This document shows, one piece after another, positions 1-6,302 of a DNA stretch of 16,885 nt. The position numbers were made by a program, and so were the translations under genes. The notes below the pieces were generated by a model. The model worked only from the letters and a program-made list of their open reading frames with translations. It did not search any database and had not been told where the DNA came from. Numbering within the stretch: the stretch's first letter is position 1; each line of letters starts with the position of its first letter. Location: contig DATBKW010000008.1 of the NCBI GenBank assembly GCA_036555665.1, positions 1-16,885 on the forward strand, written 5' to 3'. Source of the DNA: JAOPZW01 sp036555665. GTDB lineage: Bacteria; Actinomycetota; Thermoleophilia; Solirubrobacterales; Solirubrobacteraceae.

Positions 1-93
1 GGGCATCGTCCTGTCCGAGCCGTCGGTCGTCGCGATGGACGAGCGCACCGGCGAGGTCGTCGCCGTCGGCGCCGACGCCCAGCGCATGATCGG
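1..93 (+). repeat. Exact direct duplicate of an internal mreB segment (389-481)
   Basis: Bases 1-93 are identical to bases 389-481 inside mreB, in the same orientation and 388 bp apart. Identity breaks at base 94 (C versus G at 482), with only scattered matches to about 107. In the mreB frame the copy still reads GIVLSEPSVVAMDERTGE and onward, but it then runs into unrelated sequence and stops at 245-247. The copy begins at the first base of the window, so its true left end is unknown. It could be a real partial duplication or a chimeric contig end. Confidence 0.95.
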
Positions 94-270
94 CCGCACG
101 CCGGCGCCGTGCTCAGCGGCTGCGACGACCCGAGCGTCCCCTGGCACCGCGTCGTGCGCGCCGATGGATCGCTGGCCAAGGGCGCCCGCCAGCGGGCTCT
201 CCTCGAGGCCGAAGGCGTGCCCTTCCGCGGCGCGCGCGTCGACATGACCGTTGCGCGGGTGCCCCTCTAG
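94..270 (+). pseudogene. 3' fragment of an alkyltransferase-like (ATL/MGMT family) protein
   Basis: The frame from about 94 to the TAG at 268-270 encodes a tail reading VLSGCDDPSVPWHRVVRADG, then QRALLEAEGVPFRG and RVDM. This is the C-terminal DNA-binding region of the O6-methylguanine-DNA methyltransferase fold. The active-site PCHR is PWHR here (139-150), the mark of alkyltransferase-like proteins. From family knowledge, these bind O6-alkylguanine and hand it to excision repair without removing the alkyl group. Only about 58 codons remain. The N-terminal half is replaced by the duplicated mreB segment, which is in a different frame, so the gene as read cannot make a full protein. It is either truncated in the genome or wrongly joined. 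The frame is open to base 1, but that upstream part is not ATL-like. Confidence 0.8.
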
Positions 271-299
271 CAGGGTTCGAGCCCGGCGTCGGGGAACCT

Positions 300-1331
300 A
301 TGGCGATGGCACTGGGGTCGCTCAGACCTGTCCGCGACGTGGCGATCGACCTCGGGACCGCCAACACCGTCGTGCACGTGCACGGGATGGGCATCGTCCT
401 GTCCGAGCCGTCGGTCGTCGCGATGGACGAGCGCACCGGCGAGGTCGTCGCCGTCGGCGCCGACGCCCAGCGCATGATCGGGCGCACCCCCGCGCAGATC
501 TCCGCGACGCGCCCGCTGCGCCACGGCGTCATCGCCGACTTCGAGGTGACCGAGGAGATGCTGCGCCACTTCATGCGCAAGGTCCTCGGGCGCCGGCGCG
601 CGCACCCGCGGCTCGTGGTCTGCGCGCCCACGGGCATCACCGAGGTCGAGCGCCGCGCGGTCGAGGAGGCGGCGATGTCGGCCGGCGCGCGCCGCGTGCA
701 CCTCATCGAGGAGCCGATCGCCGCGGCCATCGGCGCCGGCCTGGCGATCGCCGAGCCCATCGGTCGCATGGTCATCGACGTCGGCGGCGGCACGAGCGAG
801 GTCGCGGTGATCTCGATGGGCGGCGTCGTGCTCTCGCGCTCGGTGCGCATCGGCGGCTACGACCTCGACGACGCGATCGCGGCCCACATCCGCACCGAGC
901 ACGTGATGGCGGTCGGCTCGCAGACCAGCGAGGCGATCAAGCTCGCCGCCGGCTCGGCGTCCGCGCTCGACGAGGAGCTCGTCACGTCGGTCCGCGGCCG
1001 CGACCTGCTCTCCGGGCTGCCGCGCGAGATCGAGCTCAACAGCGCCGAGATCCGCGGCGCGCTCGAGGCGCCGCTGTCGGAGATCCTCGCCGCCGTCCAC
1101 GCCACGCTCGAGGAGACGCCGCCGGAGCTGGCCGGCGACATCGCGCGCGACGGCATCCTGCTCGCGGGCGGCGGCGCGCTGCTGCGCAACTTCGACCTGC
1201 GCGTCGAGGCGGAGACGGCGATGCGCGCGCGGCTGGCCGACTCGCCGCTGACCTGCGTGGCGGTCGGCGCCGGCCACGCGCTCGAGGAGCCCGACGCGCT
1301 CTGGCGGGCCTCGCCGCGACGGCGCCGGTAG
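300..1331 (+). CDS. mreB: MreB, actin-like rod-shape-determining protein (solo copy)
   Basis: A 343-residue bacterial actin homologue. MreB polymerises with ATP on the inner face of the membrane and guides cell-wall synthesis. Visible motifs: phosphate-1 loop IDLGTANT (16-23), the PTGITEVERRA segment (110-120), IEEPIAAAIGAG (136-147), phosphate-2 loop IDVGGGTSEVAVIS (159-172) and the adenosine loop LLAGGGALL (287-295). Length matches the family. GGGGA at 291-295 supports ATG 300; ATG 306 two codons later is also possible. The usual partners mreC, mreD, pbp2 and rodA are not downstream, since the next gene is a yjbQ homologue. This is therefore probably an extra paralogue and not the main mre-operon copy. 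Part of it (389-481) is duplicated at the window edge. Confidence 0.96.
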   Translation: MAMALGSLRPVRDVAIDLGTANTVVHVHGMGIVLSEPSVVAMDERTGEVVAVGADAQRMIGRTPAQISATRPLRHGVIADFEVTEEMLRHFMRKVLGRRRAHPRLVVCAPTGITEVERRAVEEAAMSAGARRVHLIEEPIAAAIGAGLAIAEPIGRMVIDVGGGTSEVAVISMGGVVLSRSVRIGGYDLDDAIAAHIRTEHVMAVGSQTSEAIKLAAGSASALDEELVTSVRGRDLLSGLPREIELNSAEIRGALEAPLSEILAAVHATLEETPPELAGDIARDGILLAGGGALLRNFDLRVEAETAMRARLADSPLTCVAVGAGHALEEPDALWRASPRRRR

Positions 1332-1334
1332 CGT
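1329..1334 (+). promoter_or_regulatory. Candidate -10 element (TAGCGT) for leaderless yjbQ transcript
   Basis: TAGCGT fits the actinobacterial TANNNT -10 consensus and lies exactly 7 nt before ATG 1342. The TAG is also the stop codon of mreB. No convincing Shine-Dalgarno sequence is seen. The spacing would put the transcription start at or near the A of the ATG. No clear -35 was identified. Confidence 0.5.
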
Positions 1335-1341
1335 CCGGGCG

Positions 1342-1773
1342 ATGTGGCTGCAGCGTGAGATCACCCTCGAGCCGCGCCCGCGCGGCTTTCACCTCGTCAC
1401 GCGCGAGGTCGTCGCCGCCTTGCCCGAGCTGCGCGAGCTCGAGGTCGGCCTCTGCCACCTGTTCATCCTGCACACCTCGGCCTCGCTGACGCTCAACGAG
1501 AACGCCTCGCCCGACGTGCGCCGCGACTTCGAGACGTGGTTCAACGACGCGGTGCCCGAGCGCTTCGCCTGGGAGCACACGATCGAGGGGCCCGACGACA
1601 TGCCGGCGCACGTCAAGGCCTCGCTGCTGGGACCGTCGCTGTCGATGCCGATCTCCGAAGGGCACCTCGCGCTCGGCACCTGGCAGGGCATCTACCTCTG
1701 CGAGCACCGCGACCGCGGCGGCGCGCGCTCGCTGGTGGCCACGCTCACCGGTCAGTCGCGCGGCGAGCCGTAG
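1342..1773 (+). CDS. YjbQ/UPF0047 family protein (secondary thiamine-phosphate synthase-like)
   Basis: A 143-residue protein that matches the YjbQ family along its whole length: LFILHTSASLTLNENASPDV (40-59), WEHTIEGPDDMPAHVKASLLG (77-97), then LALGTWQGIYLCEHRD near the C-terminus. The conserved putative metal or catalytic residues His44, Glu53, His79, Asp85/Asp86 and His90 are all present. Family members have weak thiamine-phosphate synthase activity, but their physiological role is uncertain. The gene starts 10 nt after mreB, so it could be co-transcribed. The TAGCGT hexamer over the mreB stop suggests it also has its own promoter. Its last 22 bp overlap the end of the convergent peptidase gene on the minus strand. 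Confidence 0.94.
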   Translation: MWLQREITLEPRPRGFHLVTREVVAALPELRELEVGLCHLFILHTSASLTLNENASPDVRRDFETWFNDAVPERFAWEHTIEGPDDMPAHVKASLLGPSLSMPISEGHLALGTWQGIYLCEHRDRGGARSLVATLTGQSRGEP

Positions 1774-2519
1774 CGCATCGCGCGCAGCTCGCGCACGTCC
1801 GCCGAGACGCCGCGCGGCGCGGGCGCGATCAGGTCGGGCTCGATCGCGGTGACGACCGTCGCACCCTCGACGACGTCGACGCGCGATGCGCGCGCCCGCG
1901 GACGGGCCGAGACGACGCGCTCGAGCTCCATATCGCGGAACAGCAGCCCGACGCCGTCGTCGACGAGCCACCCCGGCGCCAGCGTGCCCGCGCAGACCGC
2001 GCGCAGGTAGACCGGGCGCCGCGACGGCTGCCCGTCGGCGTGGACGGACAGCGACCCGGGCAGGAAGCCCAGTCCGGGCGTCGGCTGCGGCGCGCCGGCC
2101 GACGTCGTCACCCCGCCCTGGAACCAGCACATCGCGCCCGCGCTGAGGCCGGCGAGCACGACGCCGCGCTCCCACGCGTCGCGCAGCAGCCGGTCGAGGC
2201 CGTGGACCTGCCAGATCGCCAGCAGGTTGCGCATCGAGCCGCCGCCGACGTAGACGACGTCCTGCGAGAGGACGATGTCGCGCAGCGGGCGGCGCACGTC
2301 GGCCAGGCGGAACAGCGACAGGACCTCGGGCTCGCACGGGCGGTCGCCGAAGGCCGCGTGGAAGCGGGCGATCTGCTCCTGCGGGTCACCGCTCGCCGTC
2401 GGCAGGAAGAGGATCCGCGGCACCGGGCTGCCGGCGAGCTGCAGGACGAGCTCGTCGAGCGCCGGGTCCCCCGGCTGGGCGGTGAAGCCGCCGCCCCCCA
2501 GCGCGAGGATCGTCCTCAC
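1752..2519 (-). CDS. Peptidase E (S51) family protein, downstream paralogue
   Basis: A 255-residue protein of the class-I-glutamine-amidotransferase-like fold. It has ILALGGGGF (4-12), ILFLPTASGD (36-45), VVYVGGGSMRNLL (88-100), the nucleophile elbow GLSAG (124-128, Ser126) and a conserved His in SVHADG (His160). Known peptidase E enzymes are cytosolic Ser-type dipeptidases that prefer Asp-X; cyanophycinase is a relative. The substrate here is not proven. The GTG start at 2519 gives the family N-terminus and overlaps the TGA of the upstream paralogue (GTGA), so translation is probably coupled. The 3' end overlaps the convergent yjbQ-family gene by 22 bp. No terminator is visible between them. 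Confidence 0.9.
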   Translation of the reverse strand: MRTILALGGGGFTAQPGDPALDELVLQLAGSPVPRILFLPTASGDPQEQIARFHAAFGDRPCEPEVLSLFRLADVRRPLRDIVLSQDVVYVGGGSMRNLLAIWQVHGLDRLLRDAWERGVVLAGLSAGAMCWFQGGVTTSAGAPQPTPGLGFLPGSLSVHADGQPSRRPVYLRAVCAGTLAPGWLVDDGVGLLFRDMELERVVSARPRARASRVDVVEGATVVTAIEPDLIAPAPRGVSADVRELRAMRYGSPRD

Positions 2520-3250
2520 GCGGCCAGCGCCACGGGCGCCCCGAGGTCGACGGTCGCCAGGCGGCGCTCGACGACGCGCTCGCCGCGCCGCGCCACGTGC
2601 CAGCCGCGCTTGCCCGGGCGCGACGCGACGGCGCGGTGCAGCTCGGTGCCGACGAAGTGCAGCGCCGCACCGTCGTCGGCCGCGTAGCCGGCGCACATCC
2701 CGTCGCGCACGAAGCGCCGGTACTCCTGGCGGCGCGCCGGCTCGCCGTCGTAGTGCACGCAGTTGGAGTGCGGCAGCAGGCCGAGGCCCTCGACGCGCCG
2801 CGGCGCACCGTGGAAGGCGGTCACCGCCTCGGCGAACCAGCACAGCGAGCCGGCGCTCAGCCCGCACAGCACGACGCCGCGTCGCCATGCCTCGGCGAGC
2901 GCGAGGTCGATCCCGTGGGCACGCCACGTCCCCAGCAGGCTCACGACCGAGCCGCCGCCCACGTAGACGAGATCCTGGGCGAGCAGGTGCTCGGCGGGGT
3001 CGCCCGTCGCGGCGGTTCGGTCGCGGCGAAACAGCGAGAGATGGCTGGGCTCGCAGCCCAGGGCCGCGAACGTGCGGTAGAAGCGCACGATGTAGTGGTC
3101 GGCGTCGCCGGAGGCTGTCGGGACGAAGCAGACCTTGGGCCTCTGCACGCCGGTCAGCCGCAGGACGTAGTCGTCGAGCAGCGGGTTGCCCGCGTCCATC
3201 GAGAACCCGCCACCGCCGAACGCCACGATCTGAGGCGGTCGCTCCTGCAT
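2516..3250 (-). CDS. Peptidase E (S51) family protein, upstream paralogue
   Basis: A 244-residue relative of the next gene, sharing IVAFGGGGF (8-16), VCFVPTASGD (40-49), LVYVGGGSVVSLLGTW (94-109), nucleophile elbow GLSAG (130-134, Ser132) and VHYDGE with His166. Role as for its neighbour: a probable cytosolic Ser-type dipeptidase or related hydrolase. ATG 3250 is chosen because homology begins just after it and a TACCCT hexamer lies 7 nt upstream; no Shine-Dalgarno sequence is seen. It is followed by the second paralogue through a GTGA overlap, so the two copies are probably made in similar amounts. The proteins have diverged clearly, so the duplication is not recent. A 71-bp gap separates it from the transporter gene upstream. 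Confidence 0.91.
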   Translation of the reverse strand: MQERPPQIVAFGGGGFSMDAGNPLLDDYVLRLTGVQRPKVCFVPTASGDADHYIVRFYRTFAALGCEPSHLSLFRRDRTAATGDPAEHLLAQDLVYVGGGSVVSLLGTWRAHGIDLALAEAWRRGVVLCGLSAGSLCWFAEAVTAFHGAPRRVEGLGLLPHSNCVHYDGEPARRQEYRRFVRDGMCAGYAADDGAALHFVGTELHRAVASRPGKRGWHVARRGERVVERRLATVDLGAPVALAA

Positions 3251-3257
3251 GCCGCGG

Positions 3258-3263
3258 AGGGTA
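3258..3263 (-). promoter_or_regulatory. Candidate -10 element (TACCCT) for the peptidase pair
   Basis: On the minus strand TACCCT (TANNNT type) sits 7 nt before ATG 3250, at the spacing seen at other starts in this window. It suggests a leaderless transcript for the two peptidase genes, separate from the transporter gene. No clear -35 is visible. Confidence 0.5.
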
Positions 3264-3321
3264 GGCGCGCGCGGGCGACCCGCCCTCCGCCCGCCGGTCC
3301 CAGCCCGATCGACCCGCTGTC

Positions 3322-5331
3322 CTACGCGCTCGCGGGCTCGCGACCGCGCGGCTCGCTCTCGGGATGGTCGGCGGCGACATCGCGCGCCATCCGCGTCAGC
3401 AGGTCGGCGAGATCGGCCTCGCGCTCGGGCGACCAGCCGTCGAGCAGCTCGGCGAGGCGCTCGCGGCGGGCCGCGACCAGCCGGTCGTACGCGTCGCGCC
3501 CCGTGGCGGTCAGCACCGCGCCGTCGGGCGGCCCCTCGATGTAGCCCAGGTCGCGCAGCTCGTCGATCCGCGCGGCGACGCGCTCGCGGTCGACGCCGCG
3601 CGCGTCGGCGATCGTCTGCGCGTCGGTCGGCTCGCCCTCGCCCACGCGCACGAGGACCCAGCACTGCCGCATCGTGAGGTCGACACCGGCGCGCGCGACG
3701 ATCTGCTCGAGGATGCGCTCGCGGCTGTCGCGCCGGGCCAGCGTCGACAACGCGCGCTCGATCTCCGCCACCGGGTCGTGGTGCTTGGGCGTGGCGAACG
3801 CCTCGCCGACCCCGGTCGCCTCGACCGTCCGCCGCAGCGGCCGCTCGGGCAGCAGCCAGGCCAGCACGAAGGCCACCGCGGCGATCGGCGCGCAGACGAG
3901 GAAGACGGTGTCCAGTGCGCTGGCGTAGGCGTCGAGGAACGGCGCCTTGATCGCCGCCGGCAGGTCGGCCACGCTCGCGTGCGTCACGCGCCCCGACGAT
4001 GCGGCAGCCGGCAGGCCGGGGATCTGCGCGAGCTCGTGGGCGAGGCGGTTGGAGAAGATCGCGCCGCAGATCGCGACCCCGAAGCAGCCGCCGATCGAGC
4101 GGAAGAACGTCGCACCCGCCGTGGCGACGCCGAGGTCCTTGTAGTCGACGTCGTTCTGGACGGCGAGCACGAGCACCTGCATGACCAGCCCGAGCCCGAG
4201 GCCGACCACCACCATGTCGAGCGCGCGCATCGTCGGACTCGTCCCCGGGCTCATGTTCGCCAGCAGCAGGAAGCCGACGACCAGCAGCGCGGTGCCGACG
4301 ATCGGGAACGGCTTGTAGCGGCCCCAGCGGGCGATGATCTGCCCGCTGCCGACCGAGGTGACGAGCAGGCCGAGCACCAGCGGGATGAGCTGCAGGCCCG
4401 ACGAGGTCGGCGACGCGCCGTCGACGACCTGCAGGAAGAGCGGCAGGTAGGTCGTTGCGCCGAACAGCGCCAGGCCGACGATGAAGCCCATCGCGCTGGC
4501 GATCGTGAAGACGCGGCTGGAGAACAGGCCCAGCGGCAGGACCGGCTCGACCGCGCTGCGCTCGACGGGGATGAGCAGCGCGGTGGAGATCACGGCGATC
4601 GCGCCGAGCCCGATGATCTGCCACGAAGCCCAGTCGTAGGTCTGGCCGCCGAGGCTCGTCGCCAGCACGAAGCAGCCGGCGGCGAGGCTGAGCAGGATCG
4701 TGCCGCGCACGTCGATGTTCGCCTCGCGCCGCTCGGTCGGCGCGCGCAGCGCGATCGCGATGACGCCGAGCGCGACCAGGCCGATCGGGATGTTGACGTA
4801 GAAGATCCAGCGCCACGAGGCGTTGTCGACGAGGAAGCCGCCGATGAGCGGACCGAGGACGCTGCTCAGCCCGAAGACGGCGCCGAAGAGCCCCTGGTAG
4901 CGGCCGCGGTCCCGGGGTGGGACGACGTCGCCGATGATCGCCTGGGCCAGCACGATGAGCCCGCCGCCGCCGAGCCCCTGCAGCGTGCGGAAGGCGATCA
5001 GCTCGCCCATGCCCTGCGCCAGCCCGCACAGCGCCGAGCCGATCAGGAAGATGACGATGGCCGATTGGAAGAGGCGCTTGCGGCCGTAGAGGTCGCCGAG
5101 CTTGCCGTACAGCGGCGTGGAGATCGTCGAGGCCAGCAGGTAGCCGGTGACGACCCACGAGAGCTGGTTGACGCCGCCGAGCTCGGCCGTGATCGTCGGC
5201 AGTGCGGTGGCGACGATCGTCGAGTCGAGCGCCGCGAGGAGCACGGCGAGCATGAGCGCGCCGAAGACGACGAACACCTCGCGGCGCGGGCGCGTCGCGG
5301 GGACCGGGAGCGCGGCCGCGTCCGCGGACAT
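3322..5331 (-). CDS. DHA2-type MFS efflux transporter fused to a C-terminal MarR-like winged helix
   Basis: A 669-residue protein from ATG 5331. Residues about 18-495 form a 14-helix major facilitator of the DHA2 drug:H+ antiporter type. They carry LDSTIVATALPTI in helix 1, motif A GKLGDLYGRKR (76-86) and motif C GLSSVLGPLIGG (154-165). After the last helix, residues about 520-655 look like a MarR winged helix: LTMRQCWVLVRV, then TDAQTIADARGVDRERVAARIDELRDLGYIEG, and VLTATGRDAYDRLVAARRE. Such a protein would carry its own regulatory or DNA-binding module on the cytoplasmic side. A GTG two codons upstream (5337) is possible, but TAGCCT 6 nt before ATG 5331 favours the ATG. It lies 14 nt after the enoyl-CoA hydratase gene. 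The exported substrate cannot be told. Confidence 0.92.
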   Translation of the reverse strand: MSADAAALPVPATRPRREVFVVFGALMLAVLLAALDSTIVATALPTITAELGGVNQLSWVVTGYLLASTISTPLYGKLGDLYGRKRLFQSAIVIFLIGSALCGLAQGMGELIAFRTLQGLGGGGLIVLAQAIIGDVVPPRDRGRYQGLFGAVFGLSSVLGPLIGGFLVDNASWRWIFYVNIPIGLVALGVIAIALRAPTERREANIDVRGTILLSLAAGCFVLATSLGGQTYDWASWQIIGLGAIAVISTALLIPVERSAVEPVLPLGLFSSRVFTIASAMGFIVGLALFGATTYLPLFLQVVDGASPTSSGLQLIPLVLGLLVTSVGSGQIIARWGRYKPFPIVGTALLVVGFLLLANMSPGTSPTMRALDMVVVGLGLGLVMQVLVLAVQNDVDYKDLGVATAGATFFRSIGGCFGVAICGAIFSNRLAHELAQIPGLPAAASSGRVTHASVADLPAAIKAPFLDAYASALDTVFLVCAPIAAVAFVLAWLLPERPLRRTVEATGVGEAFATPKHHDPVAEIERALSTLARRDSRERILEQIVARAGVDLTMRQCWVLVRVGEGEPTDAQTIADARGVDRERVAARIDELRDLGYIEGPPDGAVLTATGRDAYDRLVAARRERLAELLDGWSPEREADLADLLTRMARDVAADHPESEPRGREPASA

Positions 5332-5337
5332 GGGCAC

Positions 5338-5343
5338 AGGCTA
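5338..5343 (-). promoter_or_regulatory. Candidate -10 element (TAGCCT) for the MFS-MarR gene
   Basis: On the minus strand TAGCCT lies 6 nt before ATG 5331, in the short gap after the enoyl-CoA hydratase stop. It fits TANNNT and suggests a leaderless transcript from inside the gene pair. It also argues against the GTG start at 5337, which would directly abut the hexamer. Confidence 0.42.
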
Positions 5344-5345
5344 GG

Positions 5346-6113
5346 TCATCGGCCGCGCCACACCGGATCGCGCTTCTCGGCGAAGGCGATGGCGCCCTCG
5401 CGCGCGTCCTCGGAGGCGAACACGGGCCCCGCCAGCTCGCCCTGGCGCTGCCAGAAGTCCTCCTCACTCCAGTCGAACTGCTGCTGGAGGATCGCCTTGG
5501 TGGCGTCGAGCGCCAGCGGGCCGTTCTTGGCGATCGCGGCGGCCAGCTCGAGCGCGCCGTCGAGCGCCTTGCCGCCGTCGGTCACGCGGTTGACCAGTCC
5601 GAGCTCGTAGGCGCGCTCGGCGGTGATCGGGTCGCCGGTGAGGGCCAGCTCCATCGCGAGGCCGTAGGGCAGCCGGTGCGGCAGGCGCAGAAGCGCGCCG
5701 GCCGCGGCCACGAGCGAGCGCTTGACCTCGGGGATGCCGAGACGGGCGCCGCTCGCCGCCACGATCAGGTCGCAGGCCAGCGCGACCTCGAGACCGCCCG
5801 CCAGCGCGAAGCCCTCGATCGCCGCGATGAGCGGCTTGCGCGAGGCGCGCTGCGCGATGCCGGCAAACCCCCGGTCGCCGACCCAGCCGCGCTCGCCGGC
5901 GACGAACGCCTTGAGGTCCATGCCCGCGCAGAAGCCCGGCGCCGCGCCGGTGAGCACGCCGACGGCGAGCTCGTCGTCGGCGTCGAGCGCATCGAGCGCG
6001 GCGGCCACGCCCTGGGCCAACGCGAGGTTGACGGCGTTGCGCGCCTCGGGGCGGTTGAGCGTGATGACCAGGACGCTCTCGCGGCGCTCGGTGAGGACGG
6101 GCTCGTCGCGCAT
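5346..6113 (-). CDS. Enoyl-CoA hydratase/crotonase family protein
   Basis: A 255-residue crotonase. The oxyanion-hole segments are FCAGMDLKAF (61-70) and IEGFALAGGLEVALACD (99-115). The two acid/base glutamates of true enoyl-CoA hydratases are present as Glu109 (in GGLEVALACD) and Glu129 (in LGIPEVKR). Hydration of 2-enoyl-CoA in fatty-acid or other acyl-CoA catabolism is therefore plausible. The superfamily is broad and the acyl chain is unknown. ATG 6113 is preceded at 8 nt by TAGGGT and lacks a Shine-Dalgarno sequence. The transporter gene follows after 14 nt, so read-through is likely. No other beta-oxidation gene is nearby. Confidence 0.93.
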   Translation of the reverse strand: MRDEPVLTERRESVLVITLNRPEARNAVNLALAQGVAAALDALDADDELAVGVLTGAAPGFCAGMDLKAFVAGERGWVGDRGFAGIAQRASRKPLIAAIEGFALAGGLEVALACDLIVAASGARLGIPEVKRSLVAAAGALLRLPHRLPYGLAMELALTGDPITAERAYELGLVNRVTDGGKALDGALELAAAIAKNGPLALDATKAILQQQFDWSEEDFWQRQGELAGPVFASEDAREGAIAFAEKRDPVWRGR

Positions 6114-6121
6114 GGCCGGGC

Positions 6122-6127
6122 ACCCTA
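6122..6127 (-). promoter_or_regulatory. Candidate -10 element (TAGGGT) for the enoyl-CoA hydratase gene
   Basis: On the minus strand TAGGGT lies 8 nt before ATG 6113 and fits TANNNT. It implies a leaderless or nearly leaderless mRNA. No clear -35 hexamer is seen upstream. Confidence 0.48.
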
Positions 6128-6193
6128 TCGGCGCCGGTGATGTCTGCCGCCGACGCGGTGGATGTCGCTATGACGTTCGGCGCCGGGTTGATC

Positions 6194-6228
6194 GGGGTGC
6201 GCGGTCGGCCCCTTCGACCACGCACCCC
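6194..6228 (-). terminator. Strong 14-bp hairpin, probable terminator of the membrane recombinase-like gene
   Basis: The arms 6194-6207 (GGGGTGCGCGGTCG) and 6215-6228 (CGACCACGCACCCC) enclose a 7-nt loop. The single mismatch is a G-U pair only in minus-strand RNA, so the fold is best on the minus strand. It lies 74 nt after the stop of the gene ending at 6303 and 80 nt before the enoyl-CoA hydratase start. No U-tract follows, so a non-canonical terminator or a protein-binding site are both possible. The rest of the gap (6128-6302) shows nothing else. Confidence 0.5.
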
Positions 6229-6302
6229 GCACGGCACGTCCCCGATTCCGTTCGGACCCCCGGACGCGCCTGTCCCCCCATCAACCCGTGCCTTGTCCCC
6301 AA

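Noticed and set aside
3256..3288. GGAGGG/CCCTCC inverted repeat in the 71-bp gap before the peptidase genes
   Set aside because: Short arms, long GC-rich loop and no U-tract; easily expected by chance in such DNA.
5332..5337. GTG 5337 as the start of the MFS-MarR gene
   Set aside because: It abuts the TAGCCT box directly. ATG 5331 has the same box spacing as other starts in the window.
2516..5467. Minus-strand frame of 983 codons joining the peptidase and transporter regions
   Set aside because: Its upstream two thirds are an out-of-frame shadow of the transporter. Homology to peptidase E begins only at ATG 3250.
3364..5610. Plus-strand frame of 748 codons opposite the transporter
   Set aside because: Asp/Arg/His-rich composition typical of antisense of a GC-rich gene; no domain or start signal.
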